Origin: Crambe crambe
Lineage: Eukaryota > Porifera > Demospongiae > Poecilosclerida > Crambeidae
Assembly: GCA_963924555.1 (NCBI GenBank)
Contig: OZ004581.1
Span: forward strand, 7,169,338 to 7,233,337
Length of the DNA: 64,000 nt
Reading direction: 5' to 3'
Shown: piece by piece, positions 36,401 to 47,511 of the stretch
Numbering within the stretch: position 1 is the stretch's first letter
Layout: every line of letters starts with the position of its first letter
Translations under genes and position numbers: made by a program
The notes under the pieces: model-generated
Told to the model about the DNA's origin: nothing
Databases searched by the model: none
The model's input: the letters and a program-made list of their open reading frames with translations, nothing else

Positions 36401-39400
36401 CCACATTCTCTACCAACAGCCCATCTACACCGAACAATGTCATCATCTGGGTCACTTACAGCCAAGGCTATTGTATGATTGCATCCTGCTTGCAGACGTA
36501 TCACTGGAGCTGTTATAGCACGTGGTGTTGAATTGATACGTCCAGTATCATTTCTTACTGTCAGAGAAAAAGTTGTGGATATATTCCAATTGCTTGAAAT
36601 AGGAGCAATCCAAGCATTTCCTGTGAAACCTATTGTTATTGTCCTTCCAGCTGCAGCAAGTGAAAAATCATGCACCAACTGAAATCCTCCAAAAGACCAG
36701 TTTTCTTGAGCACTAAAGCTTGTGCACATATATGACATTGGTGAGATAGTACCAGAACATCCATACTGACATTGGAGATTCCCCTCGGTATTTATATTAT
36801 GTCTCGCAATGGTTCCACTGTCACAATAATGTCCACCAGAAGTTCTTCTCCATGATACGTGGTAAGAAATTTCCATCTATTGTGAAGAAATCAGAGTACG
36901 TAGTTACAATAATAATTGAAGTGAAAAACTCGGCTTGGACCGATAATTAATTCAGTGTAAAATAACCTCAAAGCTATGAATAATGTTCATCACATAATTG
37001 TGCACATGGAATAGCTAGCTGGCTAATAATTAAGAAAATCCTGCATCATCTTAGTAATAATTATAATGAGGGGGAAAACATTTCTGTGAAATGAAAAAAA
37101 TGTAGGGATGATTATTGCTCAAGAAGTAAGGAAACAAGTGTAGGGATGAAGGATGGAAATGGAATTCTGTATATCCAGCCAATAATCCCTATATGTACGT
37201 CCATTACTGCACTATAATCTGAAGCTACCTAACGTAAATGTGGGTATAGCTACTGTGCTCCATAGTATCTCCTCTTTCTTGGACTCTTCCAAGGATTAGC
37301 GAGTAGAAAGATTGTAGCTGGTAGAATTTGGAGTGGATTTATCCAGAAATATTTGCTGTAACTTGAGTGGTTCAAGAGATATGGTTGTCTTAGAATAATA
37401 ATAATAACAACAATTAATAACAATAGAGAAAAGAAGAATCTAGTGACTTATCAGCTTGCCATATTGAAATGGTAAGCTCCCTGGTCCTGAAACTTGGTCT
37501 GCACATTGTAGTAGGCTCTAGTAGGCTGGATAATCATTCACAGTAGCTACTAGCTTTTATTAAGTCTAAGTAGAATTTCACTTTTGTATCAACGTAGCAC
37601 GCACACATCATCCCTACATAGAGAAAGCTACCACTCTCTCTGATTATTTTATAGGATGCAGAAAAGAGTGATTTCTTATAATTATAAGGACTCAGTCAAT
37701 ATGAATTTATTCAGATCATAAATTTCATTGGAGCTAACCTTAAACCTATGCACCTGTCTTTTACTGCCCATACAACTATCATGGGAAATCATTCAGCTAC
37801 GTACACCCACCTTAATGCAGGGCCCATGCAGATATAATCAGAGAGTGCGGTATCACTCTAAGTAGGGATGGCAGGTCAAAGTCCATAGGATTGTATAAAC
37901 TAAAAACTCTTCTTTCTTTTCTACCCTTACTCTACAGGTTCTCAGAAGGCTACAGTGAATCATTACACCTACACAGTAGAGACAAGAATATTCAAAAATC
38001 TAAAATTCATTCGCTAACATATGAAAAAAAAACGACATCTTAAATTGACTTTTGTTCAGTTTGTTCATAATAATAATAATAATAATAATAAATTAAGATC
38101 AGTGTACTGACTTACTGGCTGCAGCTATGACATTGAAATTGTTGCGATCTACTCTAGCGCTACTTCCAGGCATGCCTTTTGCTATTTGTTAAAACTAAAA
38201 AGCCTTTATTCCAGAAAAAAGGCACGATTCCAGCTCTGTACTATACTCCATATAATGCAGACTCTGTCCTGTCCACCATTACCTACTTCATCTAGGCTAT
38301 ACTACAAGGTGAGTTGATTTAATAGAGCAACAGCATAAATCTCAGATAGCTGGAATATCTTTAGTTACAAGTCTACGACGGCTTTATGCATTAGCTAGCT
38401 GCTTCAGTCTTACCTGCATGCTTAATCATATCTGTACTGTGCAATTCTCCAAGCAGTATACAATATATTTTTACATGCGATAATTCAAAATGAGAATGTG
38501 GAGTCTAGTACAGACACTGCTAGCTAGCTCAACAGTATTGAATGCTTTATAGCTACATTATTCAAAATAAAATATCTCATCAGTTTAACTGCTCAATATC
38601 CACAAACACACACATAGTGTGCGCAGAGGGTTAGCACTTCAGTGCTTTTCATTATAGCACTGCTCATTTGCACTGCAGATGCTCATCCCCCATACTCTCC
38701 TCCCTCAAGCAAGATAACCAAATCTCAGCAGCCATTATATAAATGTAATGATTGGTTTAGCTAGTTATTCTGATCAGACAGTCAGGCCTGTACCAGCAGG
38801 CGGCTCAGCGGCCCCCCCCTTTGATTCAGGAAAATAATTATAATGTATCATAGATCTATAGATGAATTGATTCAATTTTCCAGGAATCATTGAATTTATA
38901 TAGTTAATAATCATGACCAATCTAACAATTCCTTGAAAGTTGAATCAACATTAGCAATTCATCTATCACAGTAAAGCTTATGCAAGTCCTTAACACTATT
39001 CATGTTCAGTTGCCACAAGCACTGATCACTGAATGGGTCATTTGAGTTAGTTCCTTGAGAGACCAGACACATCAAGGGCCAGACCAAACCCATCAACTAC
39101 AGGCATTATAGTTTTCGTGATGAGCACTTAGGGTACATTCTACAGAATTGAAGATGTGTGTTTGTGTACCGCTGCCCTCCTTTAGCCTGGCTGGCCAGAA
39201 CAATGTATGACATGGCATCATCTGACATAGGGGCCATTATGATCTGGTTATTAGATGATTTTCTAATGTATAAGTCCTTTTATTTATAGTGAATAAGTGG
39301 TACCATCCTCATAATTTCCCTGACTGCCTCATATCTGCTTGCAAAACATCAGTGGGTGTGGTTTGGGATGTAATTTGGAAAAAGTGGGCACGGCCGTGAA

Positions 39401-42038
39401 AATTTTCTGCACACATGTGCATGGATACCCCTTTTCTAAAATCCTGGCTGCACATGCAGCCCTGACAGTGTTCTACAATAAAGCTTTTATGCTGCAATCG
39501 CTCCTTCAAGGTGGTCAAGACAACAAAACTTCAGCTACATATAGGCTACAAAGAACAAAAAGATAAATTCATTGCAAAATACCCTGAAAGTGTTCAATGA
39601 ATTGTCATAGCTATAGCTAAATATAATTACAAAGAAAAAGAAAGGAAATAGCTAAGTGAGTGCAAAAAATTTCTTATAAATAAAACTGTTAATGTAGGGA
39701 TAGCTCCAAAGTTTATCACTGCAGCATCATATCAAAATCTAGCTAGATTATGTACCTAGACTGCAGCAGATTATGTACTTTGACATAGGCGGAGGAAGCA
39801 AAATAAAAGTGGGGGGGCCAATGTAGTCTAGCTATGTATTGTACTTTAACACAATTATCATTATAACTATTATGGAAAAAACAAAGTGCATATACAGCTA
39901 TTACAGCTAAAAATCACCAAAAAAAATTCTTCCTCCTAACATTAACTTTGATAAATTCTTTAGTAATAGAGTTTAAATCAATTTTGGTCTGTTAGGTCCT
40001 TGTGTATATATAATAGCATATCATATTGTTTTACCTTTGATTTACCTCATATGGCCAGCAAAAAAGTGGGGGGGGGGGGCCATTATATTAGAGTAAAAAA
40101 GTGGGGGGGGGGGCCATGGCCCCCCCGGCCCCCCCTTTTCCTCCGCCTATGTTTGATCAGTGGTGGATCTAGGAGGGGGCATTTCAGGCACATGCCCCCC
40201 CCCCCCTTTTGGTGTGGCCACTTATAAGAATTAGCTACAGTGGTGCATAACAGTTTGCAAGTTAGCTGCAGACTGGCTAAGCATCAAGTGGGCACAGTTT
40301 CCCTAAAAAGAGTGTGGTTAGGCAAAGTGGGCATGGTCAGGTAAAAATTTTTTTCCACACACAAGTGTGCGAACATGAGCCTCCATAATGTGCCCCCCCC
40401 CCCCCCCCCTCTAAAAATCCTGGATCCACCACTGTTGATTGCTTAGCTAGCTATCTATTCTGGCCAGATGGCCACTCCTCAGTATAGATGCTCATCCTAC
40501 ATGGCTGTACATATAGCTAGTCTGCTCACTTTATCATACCACAAGGGTGTAGATAAGTTTTTTCAACTGGGGGGGGGGGGGGGGGGGGGCTAAATATGCA
40601 TGCATGAATGTATATTATGTGTGAAATGCAGCACTGCATTATCTAGGGGGTCCGGGGGCATGCTCCCCCGGGAAAATTTGAATCTCAGGTGTTCTGAGAT
40701 TGCTTCTGGTGTGATATGAGGTGATTATATCACTATTAATCATAGCAGTACATGCACAATCAATTAATTAATCAATGATCCACTACTAAAACATGTTAGT
40801 GGCCATTAAACACTACATGTACACAAGAACAAAACTGACCGTTCCTTTACTTACAGCTGCAAAATGAGTTCATCATATATATATAATACTAAATATTTGG
40901 GTTTCATTCTAATAATAAGATATACGATTCAAAAATTCTGGGGGGCTTTAGCCCCCCAAGCCCCCCCCCTTACCTACACCCTTGCATACCAGCGTGTGCA
41001 CCTCCAACTACACAAATTTTGTTCCACATCCAGTGTTACGTACTTACAAAAAGGAATATTAGTTTATGTTATGAATTTCTATATAATAGCTATAGCTAAT
41101 TACAAATGGAAACAAGTGAGCACAAAAAATTTCTTCTAAATAAAAAGTGAAGTAGGGATAGCCATAAAATTAAGCTGCATTCCTATCATTCCTAGCCCTC
41201 CTAATTTCAATAACCACACCTCCCAACTTAAATCCCTACTCTTCACTCCCCCTTTAGCAATAAGAGAGTCAAGTAACCCCTTACCCGTACCCATCACCAA
41301 ACTCAAGAATCACACCAATAATATTATTACAAAACTACTATTCCTATTTCACTCCTTAGGAGGCCTAGAAGTGAAGTAGGAATAGTATTTTTGTAATAAT
41401 AATTATTGCTGAGTTTAGTGATTATTGCTGAATGTTATTGAAATTAGGAGGGCTAGGAGTGATAGGAATGCAGCTGTATTTTATGGCTATCCCTACTTCA
41501 CTTTTTATTTAGAAGAAATTTTTTGCTAGTGAACTAAGGCAAAGCGGGGCTATTTCGAATGGTGGGGCTATTCCGAAGGGGCTATTCTGAAGGGTCAAAT
41601 ATTTTCAAAACTCCACAAATTTACGTATGAAAGATAGATTATATCATCCAACATTGAGCTCATTAGTCTCAGTAGTTTCAGAAATATTTGAACCTACCGA
41701 ATAGCCCCATCCTTCGAAATAAAATTGACTATGGTTAAATGTTATACACCCTTAGTACATGTAATCATCATCATTTCAAGAATAAGTAGCTAGTTTATCT
41801 TTCTAGCATCATGTTATTATTAACATCTTAAAAATCATAAAACTGATTAATAGTCCTCTCTCATTGTCTATAATCTCTGGTTGTGAAGACAATACAAGCT
41901 AACCTGGTATTGAGTACCTCCAGGGTTAGGTCTTGCCATTATGATTCCTCCGCGAAAGTGTGATGATGAGACCATTGGCGATAACTCAATTAGCGAAAGT
42001 AATAAAAAGAACCAGGCCATTCCTCCATAGCCACCCAT
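27133..42038 (-). CDS. Receptor paralogue B: giant ectodomain, Ig, Ig, FN3, FN3, TM, short tail
   Basis: Complete model of nine exons, all GT/AG and in frame: 42038-41904, 36876-30303, 30191-29835, 29098-28766, 28715-28497, 28431-28339, 28117-27866, 27467-27287, 27226-27133. The coding total is 8238 bases (2745 codons plus TAA). Order: signal peptide; about 2190-residue ectodomain from one exon; two Ig domains; FN3 modules; one transmembrane helix; a tail of about 40 residues. Downstream junctions are phase 1 until the TM exon, the classic exon-shuffling arrangement. Likely a type I surface receptor or adhesion protein; ligand unknown. Intron 1 (about 5 kb) is full of repeats, and a nested transposon lies about 90 bp upstream of the ATG. 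Confidence 0.88.
27866..28715 (-). CDS. Fibronectin III exons of receptor B (28715-28497, 28431-28339, 28117-27866)
   Basis: The first FN3 domain is split over two exons: PGPVNNLIC...LSFSWESP...VISYQVEVKE, then VPYEIRVKATNLAGCGEQQY. The second FN3 is in one exon: PPSPRNVVVFKINSTALNVT, LADYIVEYSPA, VIITNLTLGAQYDITVSV. All three are phase 1-1. Copies of the last two are found on the plus strand at 49350 and 49875 and as relics at 10240-10935. Confidence 0.85.
28766..30191 (-). CDS. Two Ig-domain exons of receptor B (30191-29835 and 29098-28766)
   Basis: Exon 3 encodes PTPSVSITAP...LTLTCSV...LSWLRG...FTCRAG, an Ig domain with both cysteines and the core tryptophan. Exon 4 encodes PPTISVILRYP...FNCTAS...ITWID...SGAYVCRAVLNIPEAG, a second Ig domain. 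Both are symmetrical phase 1-1 exons (357 and 333 bases). The intron between them (29834-29099) contains decayed copies of the GC-rich hairpin MITE at about 29165-29620. Fragments of exon 4 are scattered in the relic region at 10990-12745. Confidence 0.85.
29165..29620. repeat. Decayed inverted copies of the GC-rich hairpin MITE in a receptor B intron
   Basis: About 29210-29390 and 29410-29620 share inverted blocks (GAGGGCACTAAGTGATTCAAGA-like, TATTGCCACTGCTTGGAAA-like) and the CTCGGGC...GCTGCAACAGC core of the family at 26748. No coding content. Confidence 0.5.
30303..36876 (-). CDS. Giant ectodomain exon of receptor B (6574 bases)
   Basis: Uninterrupted 2191-codon exon. Seen in order: a Cys-containing N-terminal domain, beta-sandwich repeats with TPP and ATDDAGN signatures, and an EGF-like module (CGRNE, then CFLGECQCNPPWYGDNC). 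Further Ig-like/CARD-like repeats follow, then a Gly/Ser-rich Cys-containing block between two basic cleavage-like sites (RRSVQKR near 32610 and RSKR at 32071-32082), and a long C-terminal region (GVCAVVRIRIEQE; SPAPITVRPDPSLLVHYF; DDPFTETIEPSVPF; LGDPKLSLLDDLQIHELI). I recall the last region from giant secreted proteins of bacteria such as cyanobacteria and planctomycetes; this needs a search. Many N-X-S/T sequons fit secretion. The exon ends at a GTGAGT donor, phase 1. Confidence 0.85.
40158..40437. mobile_element. Non-autonomous element with CAGTGGTGGATC ends
   Basis: Left end CAGTGGTGGATCTAGGAGGG and right end, inverted, CAGTGGTGGATCCAGGATTT, with long C runs near both. A second copy in the opposite orientation is at about 58804-59068. 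The interior shares GTGGGCATGG and CACACCCTTTTT-type blocks. No coding capacity. Confidence 0.65.
41131..41521. mobile_element. Large palindromic MITE with an embedded fragment of another MITE
   Basis: Left arm 41131-41215 (AAATTTCTTCTAAATAAAAA, GTAGGGATAGCCATAAAA) is inverted at about 41435-41521. Between them is AGAGAGTCAAGTAACCCCTT, the core of the MITE at 8470-8675, and an inner palindrome around AAACTACTATTCCTA. A partial relative of the arm is at about 39665-39710. Confidence 0.7.
41904..42038 (-). CDS. Signal-peptide exon of receptor B
   Basis: ATG at 42038-42036; 45 codons. The hydrophobic core AWFFLLLSLIELS is followed by VSSSHFRGGIIMARP. Ends CAG/GTTAGC, phase 0. It aligns residue by residue with the exon at 9507-9373, confirming the start and the donor. 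The next exon begins right after an AG at 36877-36878. Confidence 0.85.
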
Positions 42039-42648
42039 TTTTTAACCGTGCTGCCGTCTTCCCCAAGTGCCAGGCCCCTTTCTGATGGAGTTAGAGCCCC
42101 CCCCCCCCCCCCCCCCCCCCGGGCCTAGTCTGGCATAGCACCGCCCACCGACTTGAGTAGTGGTCTGGTGACATACAATACAACGAGTTGTGCCGTTTTT
42201 TTAATTTAGCAGGAAAACTGCTAAATCAATGAATATCATTAAATGACGTTTAATGACGTAAAATTACGCAAACACTTGGCGCCTTTTCCTATAAGTGTTC
42301 GCGCGCTAAAATTGTACCTGCCATCGCGCCATGCGTGCCACGAATAACTATGACAACTGTGATGTCACTGGCTGATTATAATACCGCTTCCTACGACACT
42401 TCCTGTTAGTAACGCGCGTGCGCATTAGAATCTGCCGGCACAACTCGTTGTATTGTATGTCACCAGACTAGCCTCGTCCCCAGGCCTTATTAAAATAAGG
42501 GCCTGGTATCTACTGTTTGCGCATGTGCTGGTTTTTCACGGTTTTCCGTGAATTTGTGCACTTTCGGACATTTTAGGATACGTATTACGTCACAATAATT
42601 GGGCGGGGCCTTGTTTCTATGACGGAGGGCTATTAGTAAACAATAATA

Positions 42649-44212
42649 ATGGCAACCGCCAGTGGTGCTTCTCTAGCTCTAGCAGCTTCAGCTACCGACG
42701 ACTTGTTTTCTGACGCCGTCGCTTTCGCCTTGGAGACGTTGGGCTTGCCTCATGTCACTTTGAAGGAAGAACAGAGCTCGGCCATCAGATCTGTATACGA
42801 AGGACGAGACGTATTTGTCTGTCTGCCAACTGGCTTTGGAAAGAGCCTCTGTTATCAAGCTCTGCCTTTTATAATGGACCACCAGAACTTTGTGACTGGA
42901 AAAGATGTAGCTGGGAAGAGCAGCGCAGTGCTTGTTATCTCCCCTCTGATTGCTCTCATGGAGGATCAGGTCAGAGGGTTAAGAAAAAAGTATGTGAAGG
43001 CCTCCATCATCACCTCTTGGAAGTCTGCATCCAAGGAGAACTTGGCTACAGATGATAGTCTTAGTAGTGACAGCATCTTCTTCTGTGCTCCTGAGGCTCT
43101 CATGATGTCAAAGTGGAGAGATGCCTTTGACAAGCCAGAGTTTTCAGATAGGATAGTGGCTGTTGTTGTGGATGAAGCTCATTGTATCTCTAAGTGGTGA
43201 GGTGATACAGTAAGCAATATGTCTTATCCATGTACCATCCCTATTATCAAAATCTGTACAATTGTAGATGACACCTATAGATATAATATTGTAACTAGCT
43301 AGCTCTGTGCATATACGTTATTTGCTATATATAGCTAGCTAGTATCATTAAAGAAACTTCATGAATAAACTCTATAGGAGCAAGGACTTCCGTCCAGCAT
43401 ATAATAGGCTGGCAGAGATACGGGCACTGGTTCCTCTTGGCACTCCAATGATGGCATGCACTGCCACAGCAACCAAGAGCATTTATAAGGAAGTTGTGTC
43501 AAAACTGGAGATGTTGGAGTTTGATGTGGTCAGTCTCTCACCAAACAGACCCAATATTATGTACCAGGTGAAGGAGAGGCACGACCCAGACACTGACTTT
43601 GCTCAATTGCTCAGCACCCTAAGAGAAAAACTCATCTCTACTCCACGTGTAGTGATATACTGTCATTCACTGATGATGTGTGCAGATCTGTTTGCCCACT
43701 TCACTTATGAAATGGGCAGTTTGCAATACTACCCACCTGGAGCACCTGAGCTAAGTGACAACAGGCTCTTTGGCATGTTTCATGCCAGTACTCCTCAGCA
43801 CAGCAAAGAAGTGATCCTACAGAGCTTGATGGATCCTGAAGGGGTGGTACGGGTTGTATTTGCCAGCATAGCCATGGGCATGGGGATAGACCTTCGGGAA
43901 GTCAACACTATTGTGCACTACGGAGCGCCATCCAGCATTGAGGACTATTTCCAGGCAAGTGGAAGAGGAGGACGTAGTGGTGCTTCTGCTCACTCCATAG
44001 TATATTGGAGACCTTCTGACTGCCCTAGAAGGAAAGATCCATCTACCTTGCATCACCATGAAGTCAATGAGATGCGTTCATACCTGGAGAATTCATCAGT
44101 GTGTAGGCGGAAGTGGTTGATGGAGTATTTTGACTCTAAGAGTGCCAAGCCAGGAGATAATCCAATGACATGTTGTGATGTGTGCACAAAGAATGTGTCA
44201 GTGACCTCATAA
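42649..44212 (+). CDS. RecQ-like superfamily 2 helicase of the transposon
   Basis: Two exons, 42649-43196 and 43378-44212, 460 codons. The splice restores the tryptophan after DEAHCISK and continues SKDFRPAY, the normal RecQ order. Motifs: Walker A LPTGFGKSLCYQALP (GKS at residues 64-66), SPLIALMEDQV, DEAH (175-178), CTATATKS, then the second RecA domain with VVIYCHS, HASTPQHSKE, VVFASIAMGMGID and ASGRGGRSG. Cysteines at the end (CRRKWLMEYF, CCDVCTK) fit a RecQ zinc-binding subdomain. RQC winged helix and HRDC are absent. Expected to unwind DNA during transposition. Host RecQ genes are longer; the position inside inverted repeats marks it as element-borne. Confidence 0.88.
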
Positions 44213-44475
44213 TTATTCCATGTCAACACTGAAAGATGCTCGCCAGCGCAGCTTTATCCTACCCAGACTGCAATCATGATGAGCATCTTCTTCTTAGGAT
44301 GAGCTTTTCATTATTTTGTTGTAATAGTTTACTATCTAGCTAGTTTGTGTTTTGTAAATCAGTATAGGTACATGCAGTATGCAGTTATGTTGCTTTCGCC
44401 TATTAACAAAGATAACAAACAAAAACAAAATATAAAAGACGTGTTGAACTATAGCTATCCATGGTGGTCAGATAT

Positions 44476-47400
44476 TCAGTCACTCTCTTCACCTGCAACT
44501 TCTTCCTCACAATCAATACCATCTCTCTCCCTCTCTCTAAATCTCCCTCTGTACCTGCCATACTCCCTCTTCTTCTCCTTTATCCATATCTTAGTTTTAG
44601 GAAGGTCCCACTTGTGGAGAGGGTTCAACTTCATATTGGGGAAGAACTGGTGTTTTCTTGGTCCCACCATCACTAGTAGCTTCTGTCGAAGTACCAAGGA
44701 CACAATCTTCCCAATATCCTGTGCATCAGATTTGGCTGAATGGGCAGTGGTGATGACAGGGACATGGGTTGCAGCATCAAACTGTTTGCATATCGCATAC
44801 AGTGGGGAGACACAACGAACAGCTCGCTGGAGTGCCTTCTCTGTAAGGTTTGGACCCATGTTCTGAATAATGATTTTCACGAGCTTGTTAATGTGTTCGT
44901 TATAGAGGTCACAAGGAATGTTCATTCCAATCCCACCCCTGGTGTTGACAAACCTGTGCCACTTTACTTGGTGTGCCAAGTTGGGTGAGAGCACCTGAAG
45001 CTGTATATGAAGCCTCAGAGCCTCCAAGGCATACTTGCTGCACCCTGATGCCTTGAAATGAGGCAGAAACAAGCGCCAACACCGGATCACCCTCTCCCCA
45101 TCTCCTTCAGCCCAACCATCTCTAAATTCAGCAATCAGTGAACCATAGTGACATAACACCCTGGAATAGTTATACACCCTGTCTTCTGTGTCACCTGTCT
45201 CATCTGATAGGAAGGAAGACTCCACCAAAGTTGCTCTATCTACCACCTGCCGAGCAATTCCCCGGATGTAGGCAAGCTTTTCACTGTCCCTTGCCTTCAT
45301 AATGTGAGAAGGGAGATGGATTGCCTCCTCCATGCTTGCTATGCCAAGGATGTCACAAGCACATGCCAACCAATGGCCCTTTGTCACAGCCTCAAGGAAT
45401 TCAATGGCTGCATCAACACATTTCTTCGGGTCCTTCTTTATGGCTACCCTATTCAGCTTGCTGCGGAAGAAGGCAAGTGTACCATGATCTGAGGCTGACT
45501 TGGAGTAGAGACTTTTCCATGCCACCTACAATTATTATATATACAGTTAATTACAATATTATTATATACCTGCGATTAATTTATTACTTACCCTCAGTAG
45601 AGACACGAGGCAATGCCAATCCTCTGAAACTGGTTCAAACAGCTGGAGGCACTCAACCGAAGAGTTTGCACAGGAACACAGCCTCTGTGCTCCCACCTGA
45701 CGCTCACATGTAAGCTGATCACCACCACACACAACTCTTCTGTCCTCACTGTAACCTTCTCCAAGGTATCCCTGCAGTGTTCTCATAATATCAATCATAT
45801 CATCATGTTTTGCTTCGTTCTTCATCAGCACATCAAGTGTATACACTTCCGATTTTGTAGCCATTTCACTTGAGTACTGATGAAGTGTGTGCTTGGGAAC
45901 CACCTTGGCTAAGGGAACCAGCCCAGTGACATACTCAGTGAGAGTTCTGCTGATGATATCCACAAGAGTTTCCTTGACTCTGTTCACATCACTCCTACTT
46001 GGCAAGAAGTGGTCAATGGAAAGTCCATCAAGAGTAGACAGATGACCTCCAGTGTGTGGCAGTTCAGGTGCAGGAGTCCGACTGCGACCAGCAAGGATAC
46101 TGAACATGTGCATCATCTTGCCCTTGTTATCAGACCTGAGGTCACGCACATTATGTTGTTTATCAACATTGTCTCCCCAGAACTTGAAGACCACCCCTTC
46201 AGCAATCCACTTCTTCAGGGGAACAATGTGGGTCTGACTTAGCTCATCTGCGAGTCTGAGAGTGGCAGGGTAGCTGATGCACATATTCACCTGATTCAGT
46301 CGGCAGTAGACCTGCATATGAATGGAAATGTATACTGCATGGTTTCTTCATTTAGTAGCTATTCATTTTTGTGTATACCTGTTTTTCACAGTGACATGCA
46401 TACATCAAAGCAGAGATTATTGACTGGAGTCCACACATCTCTCGGCTTCTCTCCTTCAGCAGTACTGCAATGGCTGTACAAATCCCAGGATAATGTGAGG
46501 CTCCAATCTTGGTTTCGTTGCGGTGATCATGATAGGAAGCTATAGTGGTGAACAGATGAAGCATCATTGGAGCCTTGGATTGTAACTCTTCAATAAATGC
46601 CTCCCACTTTTTGTCCGCTATGGCTGTAACTGGTATGCTCCTGAACAGAGAAGTAGCACCATTCATCCGCTGACAGAGTGTGTTGCATTCTAGACAGATA
46701 GTGTTCACAAACGAATTGACTATAGCCTCTCGCAGTGCCCCTATCTGCAGGACAGCATCAACAATCAGTGGAGCATACCCATAAACCAAGTTCTGTGCAA
46801 CCCTACTCTCAGCTTCTGCTAGAGTTTTGGTTAAGGGTTGCTGACGAGAGGAGATACCACTGTTACCTGTTGTTGTTGATAATTATGATTAAATATTATG
46901 CATACATAGCTACTCACTGTCACACTCCTTTGTGGTGTCGGTACAACTGCATTCTCTATTATTATGGTGGATAATAGCTAATCATTATTATAGATAATAA
47001 TTATTGTGCATGCAGGTCCTCACCAGAAGGAGCAAGTGCTCTAGGATTTGCTAGTGGAGCATGGTTGCAAGAGAATCTTTCAGGAGCTAATTATAATGCA
47101 CAATTATCAAGTATTGTGTTTAATGTGTTTCTATGGACTGCACATACATGTAAATAACCTCTTCCTTGCTAGCTTAGAGCTGGGCCTCTCTCTGGCAGTG
47201 TCTGGCGAAAATCCCACATCATCCCTGGTTCTCTTTAGAGAACCACTTGTGAGTTGTGCTGTTAAGGAGTACTGTGCAAGCTCCTTGAATGCTACTAGAT
47301 CAGCAGCAGCTTTCTCCAGGCATTCAACCCGTCGAATACACATGTTGCATGCATATGGAGACGGAGTATCATTATCATTAACTGGAATTTTTAGCAGTGA

Positions 47401-47511
47401 GGTGATTCTGGAGGCCCATTTATTTTTGCACCCGCTTGCACTGAACAAATGTACTGTTGTTTTGCTGTTAACGACTTCAGAACATAGACGACAGACCCTG
47501 CAGGAAGTCAT
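44476..47511 (-). CDS. Zinc-finger / DUF6589-like transposase of the transposon
   Basis: Exons by eye: N-terminal exon from 47511 to about 47157; one or two short exons between 47040 and 46917 (limits uncertain); 46866-46379; 46311-45592; 45535-44476 (stop). The first exon has a ZAD-like zinc finger (CRLC near the start, then PYACNMCIRRVE). The 46311 exon contains FKFWGDNVDKQHNVRD and GGDQLTCER followed by FEPVSEDWHCLVSLLR, which I recognise as DUF6589-type. The aspartates of GDNVD and GGDQLT are candidate catalytic residues of an RNase-H-like nuclease; that is inference. The last exon ends with a basic, acidic tail (ERERDGIDCEEE). It converges with the helicase gene; stop codons are 260 bases apart. 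Confidence 0.78.

Larger units (their letters stand above)
36877..41903 (-). other. Intron 1 of receptor B, repeat-rich
   Basis: No exon recognised in about 5 kb. Contents by eye: half copy of the 7.4 kb MITE (37079-37200), dispersed CATCCCTACATAGAGA hairpins (37610, 37845), an (ATA)n tract near 38070, a CAGTGGTGGATC-type element (40158-40437), long G or C runs (39813, 40068, 40100, 40390, 40570), and a large palindrome (41131-41521). At about 41830-41890 is a short displaced piece of giant-exon sequence (compare 31000-31045) just before the signal-peptide exon. Confidence 0.6.

Noticed and set aside
30303-36876. Bacterial contamination as explanation for the long intronless ORF
   Set aside because: The exon is flanked by a matching signal-peptide exon and by in-phase Ig/FN3/TM exons with consensus splice sites, and has a paralogue with the same structure.
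42096-42120. G/C homopolymer runs as G-quadruplex regulatory elements
   Set aside because: Runs at 18505, 40068, 40570, 42096 and 52877 sit at or near transposon ends; nothing ties them to a promoter function, and lengths are assembly-sensitive.
42649-44212. Host RecQ/WRN/BLM gene
   Set aside because: Too short, lacks RQC and HRDC, and lies between inverted repeats with an exact 10-base duplication together with a transposase gene.
44345-46545. Plus-strand ORFs downstream of the helicase
   Set aside because: Antisense to the spliced DUF6589-like gene, whose frame carries recognisable motifs.
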